NCBI GenBank assembly: GCA_947088195.1
Contig: CAMUFS010000068.1
Coordinates: forward strand, 1 to 11,042
Length of the DNA: 11,042 nucleotides
Source: an uncultured Clostridia bacterium
Lineage (GTDB): Bacteria > Bacillota > Clostridia > Lachnospirales > Lachnospiraceae
Reading direction: 5' to 3'
Below are positions 1-5,920 of this stretch, piece after piece. The position numbers were made by a program, and so were the translations under genes. The notes under the pieces were generated by a model. It made no database searches. It saw only the letters and a program-made list of their open reading frames with translations, and was not told the origin of the DNA. Each line of letters starts with the position of its first letter. Positions within the stretch are counted from its first letter, which is position 1.

Positions 1-93
1 CAGCGAGGTTTCTCACGAGCTTAGCGTCCGCTACGTTTTGAACTAAGCGGGAGCGCGGTGACAGAGGACCATAGACAATTCTCTGGGTGGACC
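1..93. repeat. Intergenic repeat, left copy (inverted relative to right end)
   Basis: Positions 45-93 match the reverse complement of 10994-11042 at 45 of 49 positions, so this is one arm of an imperfect inverted repeat bracketing the window. The unit probably extends left through 1-44, because the right copy is cut by the window end exactly where that part would follow. Internal pairing is possible: TAGCG/CGCTA (22-26/29-33), CCGCT/AGCGG (28-32/46-50, an alternative fold) and CAGAG/CTCTG (62-66/81-85). It is much more GC-rich than the AT-rich spacer beside it and holds no convincing ORF. It resembles a dispersed structured intergenic element, but the family is not recognised. The exact boundaries are unknown. 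Confidence 0.85.
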
Positions 94-264
94 TATCTCG
101 AACATGATTGTACTATTACAAATAAACGATAACTATATTTTGCATAAAGTATATTTTTCTCTTCTACGCCGCACGATCCATATGCCACGTTAATGATATA
201 TTTCCTTTGCATGGGTCTAATCACCCGTCAGCTTTGCTGTCAATATTCCTTTGGAGTGCATAAA
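94..264. other. AT-rich spacer with no recognisable gene
   Basis: This stretch lies between the left repeat and the acetyltransferase terminator. I see no ORF with a ribosome binding site and no tRNA-like or riboswitch-like conserved core. Two very small potential hairpins exist, GGGT/ACCC (213-216/223-226) and CAGC/GCTG (229-232/236-239), but 4-bp stems are too short to call. Confidence 0.6.
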
Positions 265-291
265 ATAAGTGGAGAAATCTTCCCCACTTAT
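260..291 (-). terminator. Probable intrinsic terminator of the acetyltransferase gene
   Basis: Read on the minus strand, ATAAGTGG (291-284) pairs with CCACTTAT (272-265) to give an 8-bp stem with an 11-base loop. It is followed by TTTAT (264-260). It begins 9 bases after the stop codon of the GNAT gene. The U-tract is short and the stem is AT-rich at its base, so efficiency may be moderate. Confidence 0.6.
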
Positions 292-300
292 CATAAATCT

Positions 301-720
301 TTAATCATGTAAATATTGTATCATTCCCGGTCCCAGATTCTCTGTTGGTCTTGCCAAAAAGCCATGACTCTGGTAGAACAGCTCACGTCCCTTGGCACAC
401 ATTAAATCCAACATAAGCTCTGTTCCTTCCATCCTTAAGCTTTCCGCATATTCAATCAGCATCTCCACCATTTGACCACCAATTCCCGCTGCCTGCGCAT
501 CTGGCACCACAATCAGATCCTGAATATAACAAATAACTGCTCCATCCCCCACAAGCCTTCCCATGCCGACCGGACGGCCAAACTCATATGCACATACTGT
601 GTATAGGCTATTGCAAAGCGCCTTGCTCGCCTGCGCATAAGAAAGCTTCTTCCACTTTACAGACCTTCTCAATGCTAGATAAGTATCTGTGTCAAGTACA
701 TTTTCCTTAAAAATAATCAT
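301..720 (-). CDS. GNAT family N-acetyltransferase
   Basis: This 139-residue cytoplasmic protein looks like a single-domain acetyltransferase that would move an acetyl group from acetyl-CoA to an unknown amine. The acetyl-CoA loop is visible as Q-A-A-G-I-G (residues 76-81) after the beta4 strand IQDLIVVP (66-73), and is followed by helix MVEMLIEYAESL. A typical C-terminal F-Y-Q-S-H-G-F motif lies at 115-121. The length is normal for a small GNAT. The start is the ATG at 720 with AGGA nine bases upstream. The gene is co-oriented with the sugar operon and 97 bases downstream of it, but a separate promoter (773-801) and terminator (260-291) suggest an independent unit. Nothing in the sequence ties it to sugar metabolism, and the substrate cannot be predicted. 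Confidence 0.9.
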   Translation of the reverse strand: MIIFKENVLDTDTYLALRRSVKWKKLSYAQASKALCNSLYTVCAYEFGRPVGMGRLVGDGAVICYIQDLIVVPDAQAAGIGGQMVEMLIEYAESLRMEGTELMLDLMCAKGRELFYQSHGFLARPTENLGPGMIQYLHD

Positions 721-772
721 TGCTCTTCATCCTAATTGGTATTCTATGTATTCTGACTATATTGCAAATCAT

Positions 773-801
773 AGAATATCACAGGAATCATAAATTTGCA
801 A
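773..801 (-). promoter_or_regulatory. Putative promoter of the acetyltransferase gene
   Basis: On the minus strand there is a -35 TTGCAA (801-796), a 17-base spacer and a -10 TATTCT (778-773). The -10 is preceded by TGA, giving an extended -10. The predicted transcript start is near 766, leaving a leader of about 45 bases. The hexamers are imperfect, but the spacing and extended -10 are good. The -35 coincides with one arm of an 8-bp inverted repeat, TTGCAAAT (762-769) / ATTTGCAA (794-801). Confidence 0.5.
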
Positions 802-817
802 GTATTATAAAAAGTTT

Positions 818-2833
818 CTACCAGAGCAGCACATTTCCAACCTGTGTCTCTTCGTCTTTGTCAAATACCAACACATTTCCATATCCCATACATCCGTCTG
901 CCTCTGTCTGATCAGTGGGCGTATTTACCTCCTGATGACAGATTATCACAACATATGTCTTGTCTTTTGTCTCAATTTTCAATGCCTCCGCCCAGCTATC
1001 TGGGTGAATCACATTCCTAAACTCTGATCTTACAGGAATCTTAGTCACAGAAAGAGGCGACATATCTCCTGCTTTTTTTCCATAGATAACGGTTAAGAAA
1101 GAGGTAAAGCCTTGGTTTGTTTTTGTGACAACGACTGTTTTATTATCCTCTGTCTGGTTGTAGTTTCTGGAAAGTTTAGTATCTATCAGCCTTGTCTCTA
1201 TCTCCGGCGTGACAAAGTAAAATTCGGTGCGCGTCTTTTCGCCTTCATAGACAGCCATACTCTCTGTCAATGCCACATGACCTCTGTTATTAAAATGAAA
1301 ATATTCTTCATAGGTATGCTCACCGCCAGAGTACAATTCATCTGCTATAATATAAATATCAGGAAGGATGTGGATCACTTTTCTATTTATAAACACGCCA
1401 TTGTCTAAATCCATATAACCGAGATGTCCTCCCTGAACAAACTCATATTTCTCCATAAAACAATGCTTCTGATTCACTGGCGCAGTCAGCTTTGAGCACT
1501 CCCAAGAATCCTTGCAAATGGAAAAGAACCTTCCATCTACCAAAATTGTATTATGTGCGGTGGGATCTTTAAATGCAAAACGCTTTGGCCCCGGCACATA
1601 ATTATAGCGGCCCGCGTCCATCAGCACATCTTCACCCTGAATCACCAGATCGATATGCAGCTTATCGGAATGTCCATGTCCTGCCCCCACTGTACCACAG
1701 TGAAAATGAAGCAGATTTGCCTCCTCACCCCAGTCAGAGCGCAGATAATAATTTCCGCTGTACACCATTGCCTTCGATGTTTCTTCTGGCTTCTGCGTGC
1801 CGATCTCTTGATACTCTGCTATCGCTCTTACCCCCAGATCCCAGATGCTCTCAAAATCTATGGTCTGCCATGCCACATATTTCAACACAGGATCACGGAA
1901 AATATAAGCAGCCACTGTGAGCAGATCTCGAATATCTGTATCGTCACTGTCACCATTCATAAACTGATGGTGATCTGGCTTTATCCATGCTAGATTGGCA
2001 TACGCCATTTTTTTCACTCTCTCTGTAATTTCCTCAGGAACAGATATTTGATTGCGGCTGCACAATAGCAATGTATCAAGATAACAATGAAACACTTCAT
2101 TGTGATACATGGGAGACTGCTCCCACTGTGCACCATCGGGCATAATCTGCAATCTTGCCTCTATGGTAAGATGCTCCAATGCCGTCTTAATATACCTCTC
2201 TGTCCGTTCGCTCTGAGGTAAGGTAAGGCCAATCATCAAAAGACCATGATCCTCCAGCACACTCCAGTTGCTCATGCGCCTTAGAATACTGTGTTCTCTT
2301 ATAATATACTCTGCATGTTCAACCATACAGCGATAAAATTTATCCACTGCCTCATCTGTCAAGCTTTCACTGTTTTTAAAATAGGTAATTGCCTTACACC
2401 AGTATTCTCCACGCAGCCCTGCCTCTATGGTGCGCCATGTTGTACTGCGGCTCTCAGGCGTCAACGGTTGCTTTTCTGTCCAGTCTGTCATCTGACTGAC
2501 AAAAGCCTTTGCATAGTTCTCATCCCCTGTCATCGCATATGCCTGCCCTAGACAGATAAAGAAACGGTGACGATTAAACTGAAAGATAAATTCTGGGTCA
2601 TCTCCCGGCTTATAATCCCATACAATTTCTTTGTCAAAAATCACTGGCTCATAAGTGCGCTCCATATCCCATTTTAAATCAAAAAGAAATTCATGTCGGC
2701 ACACCTCATCTGCCACGCGCAAAATATGCGCTACATCTTCTTTCCAATTTTCTCTGCAATAAGCTCCCGCAGCACTTCCATCATCTAAAAAATAACACTC
2801 TGTCCCCCTGTCAAAAAATTCCTTTTTTGTCAT
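818..2833 (-). CDS. Heparinase II/III family protein (putative cytoplasmic polysaccharide lyase)
   Basis: The 671-residue protein has the two-part layout of the family: an N-terminal alpha/alpha toroid (about residues 20-340) and a C-terminal beta-sandwich (about 355-671). Family landmarks are S-N-W at 188-190, Q-S-P-M-Y-H at 239-244 (candidate catalytic Asn189 and Tyr243), G-H-G-H-S-D-K-L-H-I-D-L at 385-396 with a likely metal or catalytic histidine, D-A-G-R-Y-N-Y at 406-412, and T-A-H-N-T-I at 425-430. Relatives cleave uronic-acid polysaccharides by beta-elimination, leaving a 4,5-unsaturated uronyl end. No signal peptide is visible: the N-terminus is polar (MTKKEFFDRG), so it should act in the cytoplasm on imported oligosaccharides. 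It starts one base after the GH88 stop, which implies coupled translation and a shared pathway. The exact lyase family and substrate (glycosaminoglycan, plant or bacterial uronic glycan) cannot be assigned by eye. Confidence 0.85.
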   Translation of the reverse strand: MTKKEFFDRGTECYFLDDGSAAGAYCRENWKEDVAHILRVADEVCRHEFLFDLKWDMERTYEPVIFDKEIVWDYKPGDDPEFIFQFNRHRFFICLGQAYAMTGDENYAKAFVSQMTDWTEKQPLTPESRSTTWRTIEAGLRGEYWCKAITYFKNSESLTDEAVDKFYRCMVEHAEYIIREHSILRRMSNWSVLEDHGLLMIGLTLPQSERTERYIKTALEHLTIEARLQIMPDGAQWEQSPMYHNEVFHCYLDTLLLCSRNQISVPEEITERVKKMAYANLAWIKPDHHQFMNGDSDDTDIRDLLTVAAYIFRDPVLKYVAWQTIDFESIWDLGVRAIAEYQEIGTQKPEETSKAMVYSGNYYLRSDWGEEANLLHFHCGTVGAGHGHSDKLHIDLVIQGEDVLMDAGRYNYVPGPKRFAFKDPTAHNTILVDGRFFSICKDSWECSKLTAPVNQKHCFMEKYEFVQGGHLGYMDLDNGVFINRKVIHILPDIYIIADELYSGGEHTYEEYFHFNNRGHVALTESMAVYEGEKTRTEFYFVTPEIETRLIDTKLSRNYNQTEDNKTVVVTKTNQGFTSFLTVIYGKKAGDMSPLSVTKIPVRSEFRNVIHPDSWAEALKIETKDKTYVVIICHQEVNTPTDQTEADGCMGYGNVLVFDKDEETQVGNVLLW

Positions 2834-2851
2834 TTTACCAATACAGCCTCC
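2834..2851 (-). promoter_or_regulatory. Ribosome binding site of the lyase inside the end of the GH88 gene
   Basis: GGAGG (2851-2847, minus strand) lies within the last codons of the GH88 gene, 13 bases before the ATG at 2833. The GH88 stop codon (2837-2835) falls between them. The spacing is long for a Shine-Dalgarno site and the genes are one base apart, so reinitiation after GH88 termination is the likely mode. Confidence 0.55.
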
Positions 2852-4001
2852 AATCCTTCTTAAGTCTTGTTAACGCTTCCATATAGAAATAATCTCCCCA
2901 TGAATTACATTCATCCACTCCATAATGATTGCAGGTATTATACGGAGAATGGTTAGAATAGGTACTGTGAAGCACAAGACCATTGGATTCCTTTTTGTCC
3001 TTTACTGCATAATTATCATAGACGGATTTCATAATCTGCCCAGCAAGCCTTCTATAATGGGCACTGTCCTCGTCCGTCAGATATTTTGCCATCTCTAACA
3101 TCCCACACGCAGCGATAGAAGCACTGGAAGAATCCCTTGGCTGATCAGCGCCATCTGTAAATTCCAGATCCCAGTAAGGAACCAAATCCTTAGGCAAATG
3201 TATCAGAAAATACTCACAGACATTCTTAAATATAGGAAGATACTCCTCCCGATGTGTATATTTATAAGCAAGTGCTGTGCCATAAACACCCCAAGCCTGC
3301 CCTCTCGCCCAAGCCGATCCATCTCGGTAGCCCTGACAAGTAGCTCCATGATCTGGGGCTCCTGTCTCACTGTTAAAGAAAAATGTGTGCCATGTGGAAT
3401 AATCTTCTCGAATTACATTGGCAAGTGCTGTGTGAATATGCTTATCTGCGATTGTCTTATATTTACTATCGCCTGTCTCCTCAGAAGCCCAGTAAAGCAA
3501 AGGCAGATTTAACAGACAATCAATAATCAAGCGATAATTTTCCGGCGCATCCATTGCGCCCCACGCCTGAATAAATTCTCCCACTGGATGAAACCGACTG
3601 ATAAGCTGATTCGCAGCCTTAATCGCAGCCTCTTTTCCCTTCTCACTGCCAATTAATTTATACCCAGCCACACAGCTAGGGGAATAGAGAAATCCCATAT
3701 CATGATGATCCACCTCTATTTTCTTATCAATGCGCTCAAGAAAGCTATCAATCTGAATCTCTCCTGCTTTCTTTAGCCTCTCATCCCCCGTATGCTCATA
3801 GGCAAGCCAGATCTCTCCCGTCCAAAAGCCTGTGGTCCAATAATTGTTAGGAATTGGCTGATAAAAGCCATTCTCGCTGTATGCCTTCTGAAATGCATAG
3901 GTAAATGTATCAAGATTCTCTATAATCTGCGCGCTCGAAAAATCCAAAGCCGCCTCGATCTCCTCTTTTGTGATCTCTTCTTTATCAGGAAATATCAACA
4001 T
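2835..4001 (-). CDS. ugl: Unsaturated glucuronyl hydrolase, glycoside hydrolase family 88
   Basis: The 388-residue enzyme matches the usual length and (alpha/alpha)6-barrel pattern of GH88. It hydrates the double bond of a 4,5-unsaturated uronic acid at the non-reducing end of lyase products, releasing the keto-uronic acid and a shortened sugar. The two catalytic aspartates are visible: D101 in D-H-H-D-M-G-F-L-Y (98-105) and D161 in I-I-D-C-L-L-N-L-P-L-L-Y-W-A (159-172). Other family marks are W-A-R-G-Q-A-W-G (231-238), D-S-S-S-A-S-I-A-A-C-G (290-300) and W-G-D-Y-F-Y-M-E-A-L (368-377). There is no signal peptide, so it is cytoplasmic as is usual for the family. The ATG at 4001 has GAGGTGA just upstream. 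The segment before G-V-D-E (361-364) reads N-T-C-N-H-Y (355-360), without the Ser/Lys pattern I recall from sulfate-binding streptococcal enzymes. The adjacent lyase is the likely source of its substrate. Confidence 0.93.
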   Translation of the reverse strand: MLIFPDKEEITKEEIEAALDFSSAQIIENLDTFTYAFQKAYSENGFYQPIPNNYWTTGFWTGEIWLAYEHTGDERLKKAGEIQIDSFLERIDKKIEVDHHDMGFLYSPSCVAGYKLIGSEKGKEAAIKAANQLISRFHPVGEFIQAWGAMDAPENYRLIIDCLLNLPLLYWASEETGDSKYKTIADKHIHTALANVIREDYSTWHTFFFNSETGAPDHGATCQGYRDGSAWARGQAWGVYGTALAYKYTHREEYLPIFKNVCEYFLIHLPKDLVPYWDLEFTDGADQPRDSSSASIAACGMLEMAKYLTDEDSAHYRRLAGQIMKSVYDNYAVKDKKESNGLVLHSTYSNHSPYNTCNHYGVDECNSWGDYFYMEALTRLKKDWRLYW

Positions 4002-4053
4002 CTCTCACCTCATTTCTGCGCTGCTTTTCACACCGCCTTATGCCAAACAGTCG

Positions 4054-4899
4054 CTACCCTTTAATACCTGTATTTGCAACGCCCTCAACAAAATATTTCT
4101 GTAACATTAAAAATACAATTAATACTGGTATCAAAGATACCACAGACGCAGCCATCAAAAGGCCATATTCGGAAGAATACTGCCCGATAAATGTATTCTT
4201 AATTCCAAGCTGAATCGTCCAGCTTGCCTTGTTTGGTGTTAAATAGATAAGGGGTCCCAAATAATCGTTCCATGTCGCCACAAAAGTAAAAATAGTAAGT
4301 GTCGACAGTGCTGGCTTTGACAGAGGCAGCATAATATTCGCATAGATCTTATACTCACTCATTCCGTCAATTCTCGCCGCCTCACACAGCTCGTCTGGTA
4401 TCCCCATATAAAACTGCCGCATCATAAACACACCAAAAGCAGAAAATGCCTGAAGACAGACCATAGCGGTCAACTTTCCATTAAGATGAAAAACATTACT
4501 CATCATAATAAACTGTGGCACCATATACACCTGCCAAGGCATAGCGATCGTGGCAATATACGCGAGAAATAGTATATTTTTATGCTTGAACTCCAGCTTA
4601 GCAAAAGAATATGCCGCAAAGCTGCTGGTAAAAAGCTGAAGCAATGTGACGACAATCGTCAAAAATGCTGTATTTCCTATGTATTTTAAGAAGGGCATCT
4701 TGGTCCAGATGCGAATATAGTTACTCCACTGTGGCTTTGCGGGAATCCACACAAAAGGAATCTGAAATACTTCCCTGTCCGTCTTAATAGAGGCAGACAA
4801 CATCCACAAAAATGGGATAATCATAAACAATGAAATAATAATTAGAACCAGATAGACACCTACTTTTCCCATCAATGCTCTTTTTCTTGCTGATTTCAT
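4054..4899 (-). CDS. Carbohydrate ABC transporter permease, MalG/UgpE type (CUT1)
   Basis: A 281-residue inner-membrane protein with about six membrane segments (roughly 14-36, 77-100, 108-128, 142-162, 196-214 and 246-267). The EAA loop that docks onto the ATPase is clear: E-A-A-R-I-D-G (173-179) followed by L-P-L-S-K-P at 191-196. The tail ending V-A-N-T-G-I-K-G is characteristic of the MalG/UgpE branch. It should pair with the upstream permease to form the import channel. Its ATG (4899) has GGGAGG seven bases upstream, overlapping the end region of the preceding gene 15 bases away. No ATPase gene is present in the window, so an MsmX/UgpC-like shared ATPase is inferred. Confidence 0.93.
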   Translation of the reverse strand: MKSARKRALMGKVGVYLVLIIISLFMIIPFLWMLSASIKTDREVFQIPFVWIPAKPQWSNYIRIWTKMPFLKYIGNTAFLTIVVTLLQLFTSSFAAYSFAKLEFKHKNILFLAYIATIAMPWQVYMVPQFIMMSNVFHLNGKLTAMVCLQAFSAFGVFMMRQFYMGIPDELCEAARIDGMSEYKIYANIMLPLSKPALSTLTIFTFVATWNDYLGPLIYLTPNKASWTIQLGIKNTFIGQYSSEYGLLMAASVVSLIPVLIVFLMLQKYFVEGVANTGIKG

Positions 4900-4914
4900 C
4901 TCTCTGCCTCCCTT

Positions 4915-5829
4915 CTACGAATTTGAGAACTTCGCTTCTCCACGGAACTGAATCAGCGTCACAATCAAAACCAACAAAAACAGTACCATTGCAACCGCAC
5001 TGGAATATCCAAACTCCCAGTTGACAAATGCCTGCTGGTAAATGTAGTGTACCAAAACGGTGGAGGAAGGCGTCAATGTATTGTTGTCACCACCTGCAAG
5101 CAATGTCGCAATATCAAATACTTTAAAGCAGTTGATCGTCAACATAACCACAACAAAAAATGTAGTTGGGCGAAGCTGTGGCCATGTGATGGAGCGGAAT
5201 TTCTGCCATGTATTTGCCCCGTCAAGGCTGGCCGCCTCATACATCTCACCAGAGATTCCCTGTAAGCCTGCCAGATAGATAACCATATAGTATCCCATAT
5301 ACTTCCAGACACTAAATAGAATATAACTTACCATAACAAGACCACCCACAAACCACTGTGGCAGCTCATTGTTCGGCACATGGAACACATAATACAAAAT
5401 TGCATTGACAGGACCTGTCTTTGAGAAAAGCATCTTCCACACAGCCGTCACCGCTACCAATGAAGCGACATAAGGGAAAAAGGAAATGGTTCGGAACACA
5501 CCTCTGCATATTACCTTCTGATTTAGCACAATCGCAAGCCCCAAAGATGCAATCATGGTCAGCGGAACCGTACCAATACAGTAAATAATAGTATTCTTTA
5601 ATGCAGCCTTAAAAAATGTGTCATGAAACAGCTCGATAAAATTTCCCAAGCCTATCCACTTAATCGGATTGCTGCCATCCCACTGTGTAAAAGCAAGAAT
5701 AAATGCAAATACCACCGGAATCAGTGTAAACACGGCAAATCCAATAAAGTTTGGCGCAATAAAGGAATATGCGACTAATGTCCGCTTTGTCTCCTTGCTT
5801 AATTTCTTCCTTCCTTTCGCCTGATCCAT
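4915..5829 (-). CDS. Carbohydrate ABC transporter permease, MalF/UgpA type (CUT1)
   Basis: A 304-residue inner-membrane protein with a basic N-terminus and about six membrane segments (roughly 24-48, 79-103, 113-135, 161-184, 221-245 and 273-294). The EAA motif is E-A-A-S-L-D-G (198-204), continuing to W-P-Q-L-R-P (216-221). The N-terminal phrase Y-S-F-I-A-P-N and the later segment around V-F-D-I-A-T-L-L-A-G-G (237-247) are usual for UgpA/LacF-like permeases. It forms a heterodimer with the next gene product and receives sugar from the lipoprotein. The start at 5829 has AAAGGAGG ten bases upstream. A stem-loop (5861-5885) separates it from the binding-protein gene. Confidence 0.93.
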   Translation of the reverse strand: MDQAKGRKKLSKETKRTLVAYSFIAPNFIGFAVFTLIPVVFAFILAFTQWDGSNPIKWIGLGNFIELFHDTFFKAALKNTIIYCIGTVPLTMIASLGLAIVLNQKVICRGVFRTISFFPYVASLVAVTAVWKMLFSKTGPVNAILYYVFHVPNNELPQWFVGGLVMVSYILFSVWKYMGYYMVIYLAGLQGISGEMYEAASLDGANTWQKFRSITWPQLRPTTFFVVVMLTINCFKVFDIATLLAGGDNNTLTPSSTVLVHYIYQQAFVNWEFGYSSAVAMVLFLLVLIVTLIQFRGEAKFSNS

Positions 5830-5860
5830 AGAAAATCCCCCTCCTTTTCTCCTTATAAGA

Positions 5861-5885
5861 TCGGGCTGGTTATCAGCCAGCCCGA
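5861..5885 (-). other. Intercistronic stem-loop between binding-protein and permease genes
   Basis: TCGGGCTGG and CCAGCCCGA form a perfect 9-bp GC-rich stem around a 7-base loop. It lies 36 bases after the binding-protein stop and 31 bases before the first permease ATG. In the transcribed (minus) direction it is followed by TCTTATAAGG rather than a U-tract, so a full terminator is unlikely. By analogy with malE-malF spacers, it probably blocks 3' decay or marks a processing end, giving more binding protein than permease. That role is inferred. Confidence 0.75.
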
Positions 5886-5920
5886 ATGTATTTCTACTAT
5901 ATTATATCTCTTTCCTGCTC

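Noticed and set aside
200..245. Small RNA or riboswitch suggested by adjacent short hairpins
   Set aside because: Stems are only 4 bp and no conserved core of a known riboswitch class is visible.
720..911. 63-residue plus-strand reading frame opposite the acetyltransferase promoter and lyase end
   Set aside because: It overlaps the minus-strand promoter and the 3' end of the lyase gene, has no ribosome binding site and shows no recognisable family feature.
1553..1993. Long plus-strand frames opposite the lyase gene
   Set aside because: Cys/His-rich, low-conservation sequence typical of an antisense shadow. The minus-strand gene is unambiguous.
5886..5920. Possible internal promoter (perfect TATAAT on the minus strand, 5906-5901) before the permease genes
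   Set aside because: No -35 hexamer at 16-18 bases and no TG extension. An AT-rich spacer can give TATAAT by chance.
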